The notes beneath the pieces are model-generated. The model saw nothing but the letters and a program-made list of their open reading frames with translations, was not told where the DNA came from and ran no database searches. Shown one piece after another: positions 32,646 through 45,020 of a stretch of DNA of 64,000 bases; within the stretch, counting starts at the first letter, position 1, and each line of letters starts with the position of its first letter. The stretch is from Echinarachnius parma (lineage: Eukaryota > Echinodermata > Echinoidea > Clypeasteroida > Echinarachniidae): assembly GCA_037951105.1 (NCBI GenBank), contig JBAMJV010003039.1:114134-178133 (forward strand), written 5' to 3'. A program made the translations under genes and the position numbers.

Positions 32646-34682
32646 TCATGTTAGTGTAATCTTTTTGGCCGTAGATACCAGGGTCACTTCAGCACCTTTG
32701 CCAGTTTTGGTCACAACTGCTGCGGTCCCATCGGGGGAAACCGAGAGTATGAGGTCGCTGCAGCCGTGCCGTTCGTTCTCAAAGAGTGTGTCTAGGAGAT
32801 TTCCTTCGAGTGTGTATCTCTGGAGTGTCCGGCTACCACTGGATCCCTTCCAGAGGACGTAGAGGAGTCTCTCATTATCGCAGCCGATCGCGACTTCCTT
32901 CCATTCGGCACGAGTGATCGTGCGCAAGATCTTGCCGTCCTGGTCAATTACAGAGATCTTGGATGAATCGTGGGTGAACAAAATCACGTCGGCCTCACGA
33001 GGACATACAGCAACACGGACTGGGTTTAGACCCTCTACATTGATAGACTTCTGCAAAGCCCCATCCTGGCGCAAGACACGAACCATACCGTCACCAGCGA
33101 CATATATATTGTCTGCGTGGTCTGTTGCTACGCTGTGCAAACTGCTACACGGTTTCAAACTGGAAGAAATCCTACCACCCATTAGTGTGATGACATCATT
33201 AGATTTCATTAGCACATGACGTAGATCAGAAAGTGATGCGAGGGAAGCATAACCACACGTTATCCTCGTTTCTAGCCCAAACTGCGTGGCGGACGCATAC
33301 TTCAAATCTGTCTGTTTCACTGCATAATACTTGCTATCTTTATGTAGGTAGTGCTTGCGGTCGTCTTTGTGATAGTTATTACTGTAATCGCGAGTGTAAT
33401 ACACATCATTATCTGCTTTCGAAGCGACCTCTTCAAATGTAGCTACCACCGCCACCCGTCCATCTTTCGTGAAAGTCATCGAATAAGGGCCATCGGTGCA
33501 AGATTTAATGCTGACGTCTCTTCTGCCCGTGATGGCTACCACCAAAGATCCAAGACCTGGCTCATCTTTCGTTGTGTGGAAATGTAGCTGCTGGGACACC
33601 GATTCACTGATCTTCTGAAGCAGACTCAGATCCAGTCTCTCTGACGTCACCTGGTTGATTGATTCCTGCAAAGGTTGTAGATTCTTGAAAGCAAGTGCAA
33701 TGGCCACATCATTTGACTTTTGTTCCAGAATCGTTCGTGCTTCGGTCTGGCACAGGCGTAGGCTCTCGTTTACCTCTTTCGATTTATTTCGGAGTTTAGC
33801 AAGTTCTTGACGTTGGTTTTGCAGGAATGAGTCTCTTGTGGCCTTGACGTTTCGTTCCCATCGTTTCGTATCTTGTTCAACCATTGACTTTATCTTCATG
33901 TTGAACATTTTATCATGCATGAGCATTGATTTGTCGACGGTATCAAGCACCGAAATGAATGATGCGCATTCTTGCGACTTTTCGTCGATTTGTGCCAACT
34001 GGGAACGGATTCTCTTCTTGAGTGTCGACACAAACTCGCCAATCGGGACATGTTCGTGATTGTCTTCTGTACGATGATCGTTTTCAGTACATTCATCACA
34101 AATTGGAACGTTGCAAACAGTGCAGAAGAGTCGCAACTTCATATCCGCGTGATTCTGACAAAATGTTGAGAGACCCCCTTCGACGTCGTCTTTCTTGGAG
34201 CTGTACGCACCGTTGTCTTCCAACCCCTTCAGCAGTTCTTGCTCTGGAACAACCGTCACAGTATGGTTTCTACTCGCCTTCATCTTACTGTGAGTATAAC
34301 CACATTGCTGACACATTGTCTGTGCGGAGCAGTGGATGAATCCAAGAGGCTGGTTTCCATCCGTCTGGGTTCTCCCACAGACATCGCATGACTTGGCGTC
34401 TGTTTTCACTTCTTCATCCTCAATAACCTGAAGGAGCTTCATCGCCCGGAAATCTAGCGTCAAATCAGTGATACCTCCCTCGGGTATAGCCGATTCCTGC
34501 TGACACAGGGGACATGGTATGGAGCTGGCGCTGCCTTTCTCTCTCTGTAACTTTTCGAGACATTTCTCGCAAAAACTGTGCAGACATGACAACGCTCGTG
34601 GGTTCTTGAAACGATTAAAGCAAATGGCACACTTAAGTTCTTCCTCGAACATCTCACACACTGACAAACGCTTTGCAGCCAT
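32646..34682 (-). CDS. TRIM-type RING/B-box/coiled-coil/beta-propeller protein (copy C)
   Basis: A single 678-codon frame from MAAKRLSVCEMFEEE to KKITLT. The RING is intact (residues 18-60). B-box1 has lost two residues: it reads HCSAQTMCQQC where the others have HCSECAQTMCQQC. A 6-bp in-frame deletion has removed one expected zinc-binding cysteine, so B-box1 may not fold normally. B-box2, coiled coil and propeller are complete. The variable propeller segment (about residues 416-452) is unlike those of A, B and D and includes DYSNNYHKDDRKHYLHKDSK. The stop is a TGA just before the position where B and D end. The 5' and 3' flanks match the other units. Confidence 0.93.
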   Translation of the reverse strand: MAAKRLSVCEMFEEELKCAICFNRFKNPRALSCLHSFCEKCLEKLQREKGSASSIPCPLCQQESAIPEGGITDLTLDFRAMKLLQVIEDEEVKTDAKSCDVCGRTQTDGNQPLGFIHCSAQTMCQQCGYTHSKMKASRNHTVTVVPEQELLKGLEDNGAYSSKKDDVEGGLSTFCQNHADMKLRLFCTVCNVPICDECTENDHRTEDNHEHVPIGEFVSTLKKRIRSQLAQIDEKSQECASFISVLDTVDKSMLMHDKMFNMKIKSMVEQDTKRWERNVKATRDSFLQNQRQELAKLRNKSKEVNESLRLCQTEARTILEQKSNDVAIALAFKNLQPLQESINQVTSERLDLSLLQKISESVSQQLHFHTTKDEPGLGSLVVAITGRRDVSIKSCTDGPYSMTFTKDGRVAVVATFEEVASKADNDVYYTRDYSNNYHKDDRKHYLHKDSKYYAVKQTDLKYASATQFGLETRITCGYASLASLSDLRHVLMKSNDVITLMGGRISSSLKPCSSLHSVATDHADNIYVAGDGMVRVLRQDGALQKSINVEGLNPVRVAVCPREADVILFTHDSSKISVIDQDGKILRTITRAEWKEVAIGCDNERLLYVLWKGSSGSRTLQRYTLEGNLLDTLFENERHGCSDLILSVSPDGTAAVVTKTGKGAEVTLVSTAKKITLT

Positions 34683-36183
34683 ATTTAAAACAGTTCTGAG
34701 CAGGGTATTCTGAATAACGATGTCCGAAGGAAGAGGGCTGTGTGCTTGTCTTTATAACAATTTGTTTTACTTTCATCAACCATGTAATAATCTAGATTCG
34801 TAACTAAATATATTTACGTTGATAGCTCAAAAATCCTTACAGTTGTCCTCTACGTTGTCCTCTACTCTTCGAGTGTTCCAAATGGAAAGTAAATTCCTTT
34901 GCAACACATGATGTTAATACAATAAATAGTTCGTTTGTTTTACACGCAACTGTTCGCGCACTTGTGATCCGAATAGTAACGGTTTCGCAGATTTAAACCA
35001 ATTTCCATACAATGTAACGTAACATGTACTAAATATTTATAATGTCACAATTTTTCGTAACGAATGGCAAGCAAATGTAAACATATTGAGAGTAACCTTC
35101 AATTAATTAATTGTTGTAGGAAAATATAATCACAAAAACATACCTATTTCTTATAATCATATTCATATATAAGTGTCACATTATCACATATGTCAGAATA
35201 CCACTTGTTTTACTTGAAGAATATCCACAAATGTGTATGACGTGTTGGTCGATATTTCAGGCAATTGGAAGCTGGAGTTTTGCAATGTCCACGATGGCAT
35301 GTACAAAAGATATGGAAAGAGCATACATGGAGTAGTTTTCACCGTCTTCTAGAGGTAGACTGGAAATGCCGCAGGGATCGGAGTTCATGAAATGTCTTAG
35401 TAGTCTTTCGTTCTGAACATTGCTCTCCAACTTGTTCAGGTTTAGAATACTTCCGGAGAGATCTGCATCAGCCCAACAGCTACAAAACGATTTAATTGAC
35501 AGACGATGCCATGTCAATTTTCAATAGAGCCCTGGCGACGTCTACTTTCAAGCTGGACATAAACTACGAGGACCTGAATGTGGGATGTTAACTTGCTCCT
35601 TCCAACTTTGCTCCCCATCGTCCCTCGAATGAAGCTGAAGCACTGTTTGAAGGATGGTATTAAACGTCTTCTGGGGGTGGACTGGAAATATCACAGCGAA
35701 GTCACGAACCTTTCCTTTTCGGCAGTCATTCGTTCCGTTGCTCTCCTAGTTGTTGGGGATTCATTGCTCTCCTAATTATTCAGGATAATAATTAATCCAT
35801 ATCTTGGCATACAGCTCTGCATCAACCCAGAAGCTACAGAAGTACCAGCCTGATTTGTAGTAGCCATCCACGTCATTCGATCCCTACGATAAATTACGAC
35901 ACATACATTACAAAATATTATTACAAACAACTAATTTCTAATTTAAGAGATTCACGAATATTACAATATCTAAGGGGAGCCAAGTGCTGGACTTTTTGCC
36001 TGCTGTGTCTGACTTTCTGTTAAGTGCATTATTGCTGTCACTTCTAGTTGTATATTTCCGCTTGAGTATCCCTCATAACGGAAATAATTAATGTTTTTAA
36101 ACCACTATCAACTGTTTTGACTGAACACTGTAGGCTGCCATTTTTCCAACGGTATCGTATGAATCGTCATTTGAGTGCATCTA
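34683..36183. other. Conserved 5' flank of TRIM C
   Basis: Homologous to 3040-4160, 14345-16740 and 52956-54140. It presumably carries the promoter. No other gene seen. Confidence 0.6.
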
Positions 36184-36457
36184 AAGCCCGGCGCAGACAG
36201 AGCCGACTCGACCCGATTGGACTGGTTTTCAGCCTGATTAACTAAGTATACTATGCGTTGCCTTAGGACTCCAGTTTTGTCAATTAACTGTCAGTCAAAG
36301 GTCATTCGATGCCGATTCAACATAATAATAATAATAATATAAATATTTATAAAGCGCACTTATCTAAACAAAATTACATGTTGAATCGGCTCCGACTGAG
36401 CGAAACTGACTCTAGCCAGTCGGATCGGGTCGAGTCGGCTCTGTCTGCGCCGGGCTT
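36184..36457. mobile_element. 274-bp MITE with long AAGCCCGGCG terminal repeats
   Basis: Terminal repeats of over 35 bp: AAGCCCGGCGCAGACAGAGC plus CGACTCGACCCGAT at the left, inverted at the right and ending GCGCCGGGCTT. TA on both sides (36182-36183 and 36458-36459) would fit a Tc1/mariner-type target. The middle holds (ATA)n and a GTTGAATCGGCTC segment. Related copies lie at 57126-57349 and, partial, at 10444. Confidence 0.82.
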
Positions 36458-37367
36458 TAGCGTGCACCAACAAATATATACCGCGTTTCATGCGGTACCG
36501 TTGGAAAAATGGCAGCCTCCAATGTTCAGTCATCTTCATTATTATTAATACCCAAAAGGAAGGATACTACTAAAAGTTACATGAATTATGCACTTAGTAT
36601 CAGTATTAAACAGAAACATGGCAGCCTCTAGTGGTCAGTTATTTTCATTATTATTGATACTCAAGAGGAAAATACTACTAAAAGTTACCAATCATCAAAG
36701 GTCATGCCTTTCAAAGCTCAAAATAAAAGGCTAAATTAATTGATGCAAATTCATGCAACCATTTATTGTACATTGGTAGTTTGGAAACAAAGAATGAAGT
36801 TGGATCTAAAAAAAATATGTTCCAAATTTATGAACAACAGTGTATGATGAGTAAACGTACGTGTAGCGAATTGCAGTGAATTTATTCCACAATGTCCACA
36901 TAATCCGTGCAGTTCACATCCAAATGTCTCCACATCACCGTCCAATTCCGTTAACATGATTACTATTACTATAAGACCGAAAACGAACAAATTTTAATAA
37001 ATCAAACTCGACACAAGTGATCCTGGGAACCCGTCATAGCACAGGAACAATGTCCAATATGGAGCAGTAAATAATACTGTGGTAAAACACATCTAATTGC
37101 AGCCAGAAATGTAATCATAATTTATCTTAAATGGTTGCATATAACGGTAGACTGTAGTGAGCCACAATTGTGTTGATCTCGAATGCAATATGGATACGCC
37201 TTACATGTTCATGTCGATTTTGGATTCGATGACGTTTCAGTCGCGTGAAATGATAGAGCACATAATTAGAATGCACATCACGGCACGTTACCATGGCACA
37301 ATAAAGCATGTTATTTACGTTACCATAGCTACCATGTTCGCTTGGGTAACAACACGAAGCGGCGTAT
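36458..37367. other. TRIM C upstream flank, distal part
   Basis: Homologous to 17660-18470 of the TRIM B flank. It contains a possible unfilled site for the TTAA element at about 37255-37290. No gene. Confidence 0.5.
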
Positions 37368-38327
37368 TGCTACAGTCACAAATGGTCCGGGCGCCGTACG
37401 ATTTTTCTCCCTACGGCGGATTTTCTACGATTTTTGGAAATCGTGATATCGTACGATGTCTGTGGTATTTTAGAGTAGCAGTCACAAATTATCCGGGCCC
37501 CGTACGATGACCATTGTCTTAAAATAAAACATAAATCGCACGGCCCCCGTGAACACAAACTAAGTGCCCGTACGGGTGCCTTACGGTACTCTTACGGTGA
37601 CTCCACGGTACCCGTACGATTTGAGTGGCCAAATTTTCTGTCTCAAAATCGTACGATATTCGAAAAAAAAGGCTGCGATGTCCGTGCTGTGCCCATGCGA
37701 TGCCCTTGTGGTGCCCGTGCGATGCTCTCTACGATGTGTCTACTGGCTTAGGGCAAGTAAAACATCGTACGATGCATTTTTTGTTTTAACTCCGCGTTAT
37801 TAGCCTGCGTCACAAATCAAACGGACCCCGGCCGAATGTACAGATCGCAAGAGAGTCGCCGAATTTCAAATCCGCCAGGGAGTCGAGCGTATTTTCGCTC
37901 CCTGTCACATATTGGACGGGGCTCGGGCGAACCATATATTGATATCATTGATCAGAAACCCGGCGCCCATCAGTAAACAAAATGAATCGGGCGAAAATCG
38001 CTGAATTTGGGAGCAGGTTTCGGTGCCCTGCGAACGTCGGCCGACCCCTAAAAAACGCGACGGAGCCCGCAGTGATCGAGCATACACCGGCCGTACTCCT
38101 GGCGAAAATGCCCTTTTGAGCTCGCAGAGAAGTCGGGCGGGCTCCGTTTTGATTTGTGACGGCTCCATAAACAAATTTTTGACATCGTACGGCGAGGAAA
38201 AATGCAACGGCGACCGTACGATAGCCACGGCACCCGTGCGGGCGCCGCAAGATTCCCGCAAGATTTCACCTAAAAGTGGCATCGTACGGGCGCCGTAGCC
38301 CAAATCGGACCATTTGTGACTGTAGCA
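37368..38327. mobile_element. 960-bp element with TGCTACAGTCACAAATGGTC ends and CGTACGAT words
   Basis: Exact 22-bp inverted repeats at 37368-37389 and 38306-38327, flanked by TAT on both sides. The interior repeats CGTACGAT/ATCGTACG about nine times. Reading frames in it on both strands are artefacts of the GC-rich repeats. Superfamily unknown. Confidence 0.8.
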
Positions 38328-38345
38328 TATACGGGCAAATTCTAG

Positions 38346-39075
38346 TTATGCCTAGGACATAAATGCTCCGGGCGCCGTACGATGTTTTTTTTTAACCTAC
38401 GGCGGATTTTCTACGATTTCGTGGATTTGGGATATCGTACGATATGTGCGATATCTTTGTGTAGTGGTCACTTATTTGCCGGGGACCGTACGATGATTTT
38501 GGGAGTTCAAGCAAAATTAAATCGCACGGCTCTCGTACTTACAATCTGAGTACTCGTACGGACGCCTTACTGGACCCGTACGGGCATCGCAAGATACTCT
38601 TACGATATCGTGTGATTTGAGTGGCCCCAAATTCAGTCGCAAAATCGTACGATATTCGGGAAAATGCTACGGTGTCAGTGCTGAGCCCGTGCAGTGCCCG
38701 TGCGATGCTCTCCTAGACGTATCTACGGGCTTATGGCAAATACAAAATCGTACGATGCATTTTGTTTAATGCTACAGTCACAAATGGTCCGATTTGGGCT
38801 ACGGCGCCCGTACGATGCCACTTTTAGGTGAAATCTTGCGGGAATCTTCCGGCGCCCGCACGGGTGCCGTGGCTATCGTACGGTCGCCGTTGCATTTTTC
38901 CTCGCCGTACGATGTCAAATATTTGTTTAACGCGGAGTTAAAACAAAAAATGCATCGTACGATTTTTTACTTGCCCTAAGCCAGTAGACACATCGTAGAG
39001 AGCATCTCACGGGCACCACAAGGGCATCGCACGGGCACAGCACGGACATCGCAGCCTTATTTGGAAATATCGTAC
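38346..39075. mobile_element. Further CGTACGAT-word element pieces
   Basis: A second left end, ATGCCTAGGACATAAATGCT, begins near 38348. Another TGCTACAGTCACAAATGGTC end begins at 38769, followed by an inverted partial copy of the 37368-38327 element. About ten more CGTACG palindromes occur. The opposite end of the CCTAGG type is found alone at 41150-41183. Confidence 0.65.
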
Positions 39076-40982
39076 GATCCAACAACATAGCTGACAGCCC
39101 AAAATGAGTCTCGAGGGAGCGAAGCGACCGAGGGCTGGGGCAGAGCCAGAGGGGGAGGGTCTAGGAGGGGGTATTCCCTTCCTACGGGAGAGATTTTGCA
39201 TTTATATAAACCCCTCAAAAAAAGTTCGGAAACTCAAGTTTGATCGGTTATATATGTATCTTTTCTTATGAACTCATGTATGTTATGAATCACTTGAAAG
39301 GATGTTTAATCCTCTTTAAAATGATACCAAATTCGTACGCATCATGAGTACGGGGTATGCGCAGTATATTTGAGAATGGGGGAAGGTCAGAAGTAAAATG
39401 TCACAAAATGAGCCAACAAGCTTCAGTCGGAAGGTCTGACTCTCATATCACGGTTTTCTTAAGTTCAAATTCTTTCGACGATGAATAACTTAAACAATGA
39501 AGAGATACTGTTTAATATGGTATCAGAATAAAGCCTGTTCACCTATCTTTTCAATGACACCTCACTTGTAATGATTATGACAGCCGAGTAGGTACAGTAA
39601 AGGTAAATATTGGGTAGGATCGACAGCGAAATGTTTAAAAATGCATTTGAGTATGTGAAAATCAAGGCGTTGCATCCAACTTTTTGTGGAGATATCCTAG
39701 TACTTTATTTGACATAATCATTATGAAATTCAACATCATGTGGAAGCGTGTTTATTTTTCAATAAAATGATGCCCCATTCATAATGGTTTTGATGCAACG
39801 CCTTCAATTTCACAAAATAAAATGCATTTTGCAACATTTCACGTTCGACCCTCCCCCATATTCAGCTGTACCATGCTAAATCTGCGAATAAAATCGTTAC
39901 GGACATGATCGTATTGAACAGATATGCAATTGGGCTTTACAATGCTACCAAATTTGATATGTTTAAATCATTCGGAAACGCTAAAATCTTCGATACAACT
40001 TGAACATTCAAAACACACGACATTACAGTCACTTTTCCCAACTGAATACTCTCGGCCCATTTTGCGATATTTGACTTCTGACCGTCCTCCATTCTGAAAC
40101 GCACTGCGTATTCCCCGATTTGAAATAAATTAAAAATATTGTACCATTTTAAAGGAAAATAATTGTGCAATGCAATGACACTAAAAGAAAAACAAAAATT
40201 TTTACAATAAGAGTGATATAATCGATCAAAGTTGAGTTTCCGAACTTTTTTTGAGGGGTATACTTGAAATGGTGCAATACTTGTGAATGAAAACATAAAC
40301 CATATGCCACATTATGTATGATCCAACAACATAGCTTACAGCCCAAAATGAGTCCCGGGGAGCGAAGCGACCGAGGGCTGGGGCAGAGCCAGAGGGGGAG
40401 GGTTTGGGAGGGGGTATCCCCCTCCCACGGGGAAGATTTTGCATTTATATACTTGAAATGGTGCAATCTGGTGCATAAAAACATAAACCATATGCCACAT
40501 TATGTATGATCCAACAACATAGCTTACAGCCAAAAATTAGTCCCGGGGAGCGAAGCGACCGAGGGCTGGGGCAGAGCCAGAGGGGGAGGGTTTGGGAGGG
40601 GGTATCCCCCTCCCACGGGGAAGATTTTGCATTTATATACTTGAAATGGTGCAATTTGGTGCACATCACACAAGCAGCCAGGGCAATGCCAGCCCATACG
40701 GGAACTACGTTGCCCGGTACATTATGTATGATCAAACAACATAGCCTACAGCCAATAATTAGTCACGAGGGAGCGAAGCAACCGAGGGCTGGGGCAGATC
40801 CAGAGGGGAAGGGTTTGGGAGGGGGTATCCCCCTCCCACGGGACGATTTTTCATTTATATACTTGAAATGGTGCAGTTTGGTGCACGTCACACAAGCATC
40901 CAGAGCAATGTCAGCCTACACGTGAACTACGTGGCCCGATACAGAAAACGTATTCAACCCAGACCATACGCAAGTTACACAA
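39074..40982 (+). repeat. Four-copy tandem array of the GATCCAACAACATAG unit
   Basis: Units begin at about 39074, 40316, 40503 and 40727. Each runs GATCCAACAACATAGC, a G-rich hairpin (GGGAGGGGGTATCCCCCTCC), GATTTTGCATTTATATACTT and GGTGCAATxTGGTGCA. The spacing is about 187-225 bp except where a mariner-like element splits unit 1. Confidence 0.85.
39209..40260. mobile_element. Mariner/Tc1-like non-autonomous element in repeat unit 1
   Basis: Left CCCCTCAAAAAAAGTTCGGA and right TCCGAACTTTTTTTGAGGGG are inverted repeats of over 30 bp, flanked by TA (39207-39208 and 40261-40262). Intact units at 40450 and 40635 read TTTATATACTTGAAATGG at the insertion point. No transposase frame survives in its 1052 bp. 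Confidence 0.85.
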
Positions 40983-41119
40983 CAAACTGAGATAATCTGT
41001 TCGCGAGCGTAGCGCGCGGCGAAAACATAAATTGGATGTATAAATTAGTTTTTGAACGTTAGAATTAACAAGTCTTAGCTCATACATTTTATTGTTTCTT
41101 TCCCACTCTTCTTCTTCTT

Positions 41120-41262
41120 CGTAGAAAATCCGCCGTAGGGAGAAAAATCGTACGGCGCCCGGAGCATTTGTGACCTAGGCATAATGACATCGTACGGCGA
41201 GGAAAAATGCAACGTCGACCACACGATAGCCACGGCACCCTTGCGGGCGCCGCAAGATGTCT
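41120..41262. mobile_element. Fragment of a CGTACGAT-word element
   Basis: Contains ATCGTACGGCGCCCGGAGCA and TTTGTGACCTAGGCAT, the inverse of the end seen at 38348, plus a piece matching 38180-38255. A stray fragment next to the hAT-like element. Confidence 0.6.
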
Positions 41263-41307
41263 TTTGCCGGAATATCATTCTTCTAATCTGACGAGCAAGC
41301 AAGCAAT

Positions 41308-42391
41308 CAGGGGCGTCGATCCATTTTTGCGATTGAGGGGGGGGGGGGGGGGGGGGGGCGAAATTATTTCCAGAGTGACCACTGAGAGAGCTAAAAGCCC
41401 CACATTGGAATGCCCGGAAGTTTTATTATGCGCTCATTGAAAGTGTCTTGATGGCTCGAAGACCTGACTTTGGGGGCACCTACATTTGGGGACAATAATG
41501 GGGGTCCAGGGGGCAGAGCCCCCGGAAGCTTTTGTATTTCAGACATTTGCAACTCCTATCATGGGTGTTAATATTGTATAAAATAGTGAACCTACTCGTA
41601 ACCTACTCGCATAGCGAGGAAAAGATTGAGCCTTGCATGAGGTGGATCCACGTGATCCTGTATACTATAGAGCCATCGATATAGTCTAGGGCATTGGGCT
41701 CCCATGAAACTAAGCAAGGGCGTCAACAACTTCTCAAAAGTGGAGGGGAGACATTGCGAGGAAGCGAAGTGACCGAGCGGGGGAGGGTGTGGGAGGGGGT
41801 GTCCCCCTCCCACAGTACGGAGCTTTTGTGTTTTTGGGTGTGAAATTGTGCGATTTGGTGCACACCTGAGACAGAAATTTCACGTAATATGAAGTATGGA
41901 ACCAAACATACATAGGGAGGGGGACAATCTCCTCCACTTTCAAATGTGGGCGGACATGATATTCCAATTTGATTTGCGTTCAGCGCATATGGACCGAATT
42001 GACTGAAAGATATATTTCAGATTATTTATTTTTTTTGTGACGGTGTGCTATCTACAGATGAGGGTTTTAAAAACTTCGTTTGAGGTGTGCGTTTGAGAAA
42101 TTACACTGCCCAACACATTTCGAAAGGTGAGTTCCCGCAACCAAAATAAAGCTTGCAATATGAGAAACTGTATGCGCGCGAAGCGCGCGGCAAAAGAAGA
42201 GATTTACAGTCCTTTTCAAACTAATTTTTGTTTGAAGATTAATTATTGATAAATGTGTCTTTCCCCACTTTGGCAATATATCACTCGATTTGTTTTCTTC
42301 CTCATTTTCGGATTTATTGGGGGAGGGGGGGGGGGGGGTGGGAAATGATATGTTCGCCCCCCCCCCCCCCCCCCCAGGATCGACGCCCCTG
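41308..42391. mobile_element. 1084-bp hAT-like element
   Basis: CAGGGGCGTCGATCC at the left and GGATCGACGCCCCTG at the right are perfect inverted repeats. The flanking 8-mers CAAGCAAT and TAAGCAAT match at 7 of 8. The interior has long G/C runs and a GGGAGGGGGTGTCCCCCTCC module. No transposase recognised. Confidence 0.88.
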
Positions 42392-43210
42392 TAAGCAATA
42401 TAGCTCTCCACTATAACTACTGGTTTTCATGGTGATTAGATAAACAGTCGGCTTGCGATTGCACCATGTAAAAGTTGAAGTGATTAGAGATTCCTGAAAA
42501 GGACTGTTGTTATGTTATCTACGGTAGTCTTAAAGATGAAGGCCAGTTTTGGAAACGCCCCCCCCCCCCCCCCACCACCAAAAAATGAAATGGAAGCTCT
42601 TATTACCAATCATGTGAAAGAATATGTTTTTACTAATACGGGATGATACACATTTTGCCTGGAAACCGCCTACTAACTGATATATTTGGTAAATTATCAA
42701 ATCGATCCGGGCCGGCTAGATATCTCGCCGATGGTCGTATGGTTGATATGTACACACGTGCGATGCGTGTAAATCCTATGGCAAATGCGCACATGGTAAT
42801 TCGCCCAAGCAAATCGCTCGAACGAGCGTACGAATGCGGCCAGCGTAGACGGGCCAAGCTGACGGTGAATTTAGGCTCAATGTCAGCGGCTTTCATAAAC
42901 GTTTTTACTGATTTTTCTGCATTTGACGATAGAACGGTTCAGATTTTTCCACACACGCTCCTTTTTATGTTATTTCAATAATACTAATCAATTAGTTTGA
43001 CCAATAAAGCTATTTCCCACTACTGGCCTTTATGTTCGAAACGTCGAGCCCCTCCTACCACCCAACCCCTCCGTACTGTAATTCCTACCTGCGCAGCTGT
43101 AGTTCTTTCTATAGAACTACAAACTCAAGAAAGAAAAAGAACAGTCCTTTCCAGGACTACCACAGTCCTCTTCAGTACTACCCAAGAGAGAATACCGACA
43201 GTCTTTCTCT
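42392..43210. other. Unassigned, including a GC-rich patch
   Basis: An open frame on each strand spans about 42640-42970, but neither resembles a known domain and the two mirror one another. Not called as a gene. From 43030 to 43200 the DNA is pyrimidine-rich with repeated CAGTCCT/AGGACTAC. Confidence 0.4.
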
Positions 43211-43499
43211 GGTTTAGATGGTCGAGACCGAGACCGAGACCGACAAAAAGTGGACCTTTCTGATTTTTTGTTTACTGTTTAAAATCCGAATAGCCAATGC
43301 ACGATAGACAACGTCGCTAATGCATTTATCATATATTATCTTAATTTGAGACTTTAATTTTAATTTTAATGTTCTTATCATGTTTAATATGATACCGGGA
43401 AAAGTGCACAGACACCAATATTATGCACAAAAATAAATATAGTGGGTTTTTTTCTTTCCAGAAAGTGATAGTAAATTTTACAATAAAATGTACCTAAAC

Positions 43500-43700
43500 A
43501 CGCACTACCCCGGGGTACCGTTGTACCCCGGTATCCCGCGTTGTCTAGCGCCATCTTGCGTCCAACCGTACCGCAGCTATTGCGTTGTGCATGCAGTGCA
43601 GCGAGCGATTGTATGCACGCTATACTCACAGTACAGCCCTACAAATTAAATAAATAATTAAACAAAATGGCGGATTTTCGTCTGGTACCCCAGGGTACCG
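43500..43700. other. Insertion with GGGGTACC-type palindromes
   Basis: Relative to 26868-26900 this copy carries about 200 extra bases bounded by CTACCCCGGGGTACCGTTGT and TGGTACCCCAGGGTACCG. Possible small MITE; ends not resolved. Confidence 0.5.
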
Positions 43701-44389
43701 TTTATGTCATCTTTATTCCAAAATACAGCACTGTCTACAGCTCTGTACTATATAGATGCGGCGCTCTGGATGCGGTTGATTACCGCCCTCTACAGACGAA
43801 AAATGGAGAATTCGTGATACAAATGGTTTTCCGTTCAACTACTAATACATTGAACCTTTTTTTTAAAAGTACGAATTGTAATATTTTGGGAAATAATCAA
43901 TCAAGCAATCGACCTAGCTCCTACCAAAATGACCACTCCCCCCAAAACCCCAACAACAATAACAACACCAACAACTACATCTTCCAACCTATCTTTGTAA
44001 CCAGGAGATGAATTTAGCATTTTCTGTCAATGGAGAGTGGTGCGAATGATAACATAATAACGAGTTAGAAAGTCAAACTTTTTAATTTAAAACTGACTTA
44101 AAATATCATACTACCTTTGATTCTTATATTCTGTGTATTCTTAGGCCAATAACATTGCACCAATAAGTCCATACTCGTCACAATATAAAGGCACTAATGA
44201 TCACGGAAAAGGGATTCTTTAAATGTTTTGATACATTTCACTATATGCATGATGTTGCCGTGTATTTTGATTTGTGTACTTACATAACGAAATAAAATAT
44301 AAAATTACTTTGTCCTGTTTGTATGTGTATGTAATATATGCCACTGTCTTAAACGACAGTGGACCTGGTGTAAATGTAAACATAACATA

Positions 44390-44765
44390 TTAAAGGTACA
44401 CCTGTAAAGTGTCAGATATTGCCCAAAATGACATTTGAGCACAAATGACTTCCATCCTCTACCAAAATCATTGTAAGATATGTCCGAATGATGTGTGAAA
44501 GTTTCTTTGAACAAAACGCTGCTTTCCTGGTTAAAAAGCGAAAATTTGCGTCATCTTTTACAACTAATTACAGTATGACATTTATGACGCTCTTAAGCTG
44601 AATGATTATTAATAATAGATATCGTCATACTAAAGGGGCATTTGAAAAAGATCTAACCCTATTTTATTATTCTCTTAACATAAGCCAAACAACACGGTAG
44701 AAGAGAAATATGGAAGCTCAAATTAATTTTTGTGGAGTTAGACACTTTACAGGTGCACCTGTATT
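44390..44765. mobile_element. TTAA MITE, family 3, right end eroded
   Basis: Starts TTAAAGGTACACCTGTAAAG with the family word AGTGTCAGATATTGC, and ends near GACACTTTACAGGTGCACCT, but the final TTTAA is gone. Sister of 47973-48505. Confidence 0.72.
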
Positions 44766-44884
44766 GTGTATGAACATTCGAAATAAGTAAATACTTTTAT
44801 GGATGAATACATCCGTAAAAAGATGTAGCTAAATAACAGACAGACGCTAGTGCATTATTGTTGATATTGTGGTAAATAAATTGT

Positions 44885-45020
44885 GTTACACGCACACATA
44901 CTCACACGCACATACACAAACAAACACACACACATATACACGCACAAGTGCACACATACATACACATACATGCATAAGCACACACACATACAAACACGCA
45001 CACACACACACACACGCATT
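44885..45020. repeat. (CA)n microsatellite
   Basis: Counterpart of 27795-28030 in the duplicated segment, about 100 bases shorter. Confidence 0.93.

Noticed and set aside
37550..38310. Overlapping open frames on both strands
   Set aside because: GC-rich repeated CGTACGAT element sequence; frames mirror each other and no domain is present.
42633..42981. Frames on both strands of about 90-110 codons
   Set aside because: No recognisable domain, no flanking splice or start context, and the two strands mirror each other; left unassigned.
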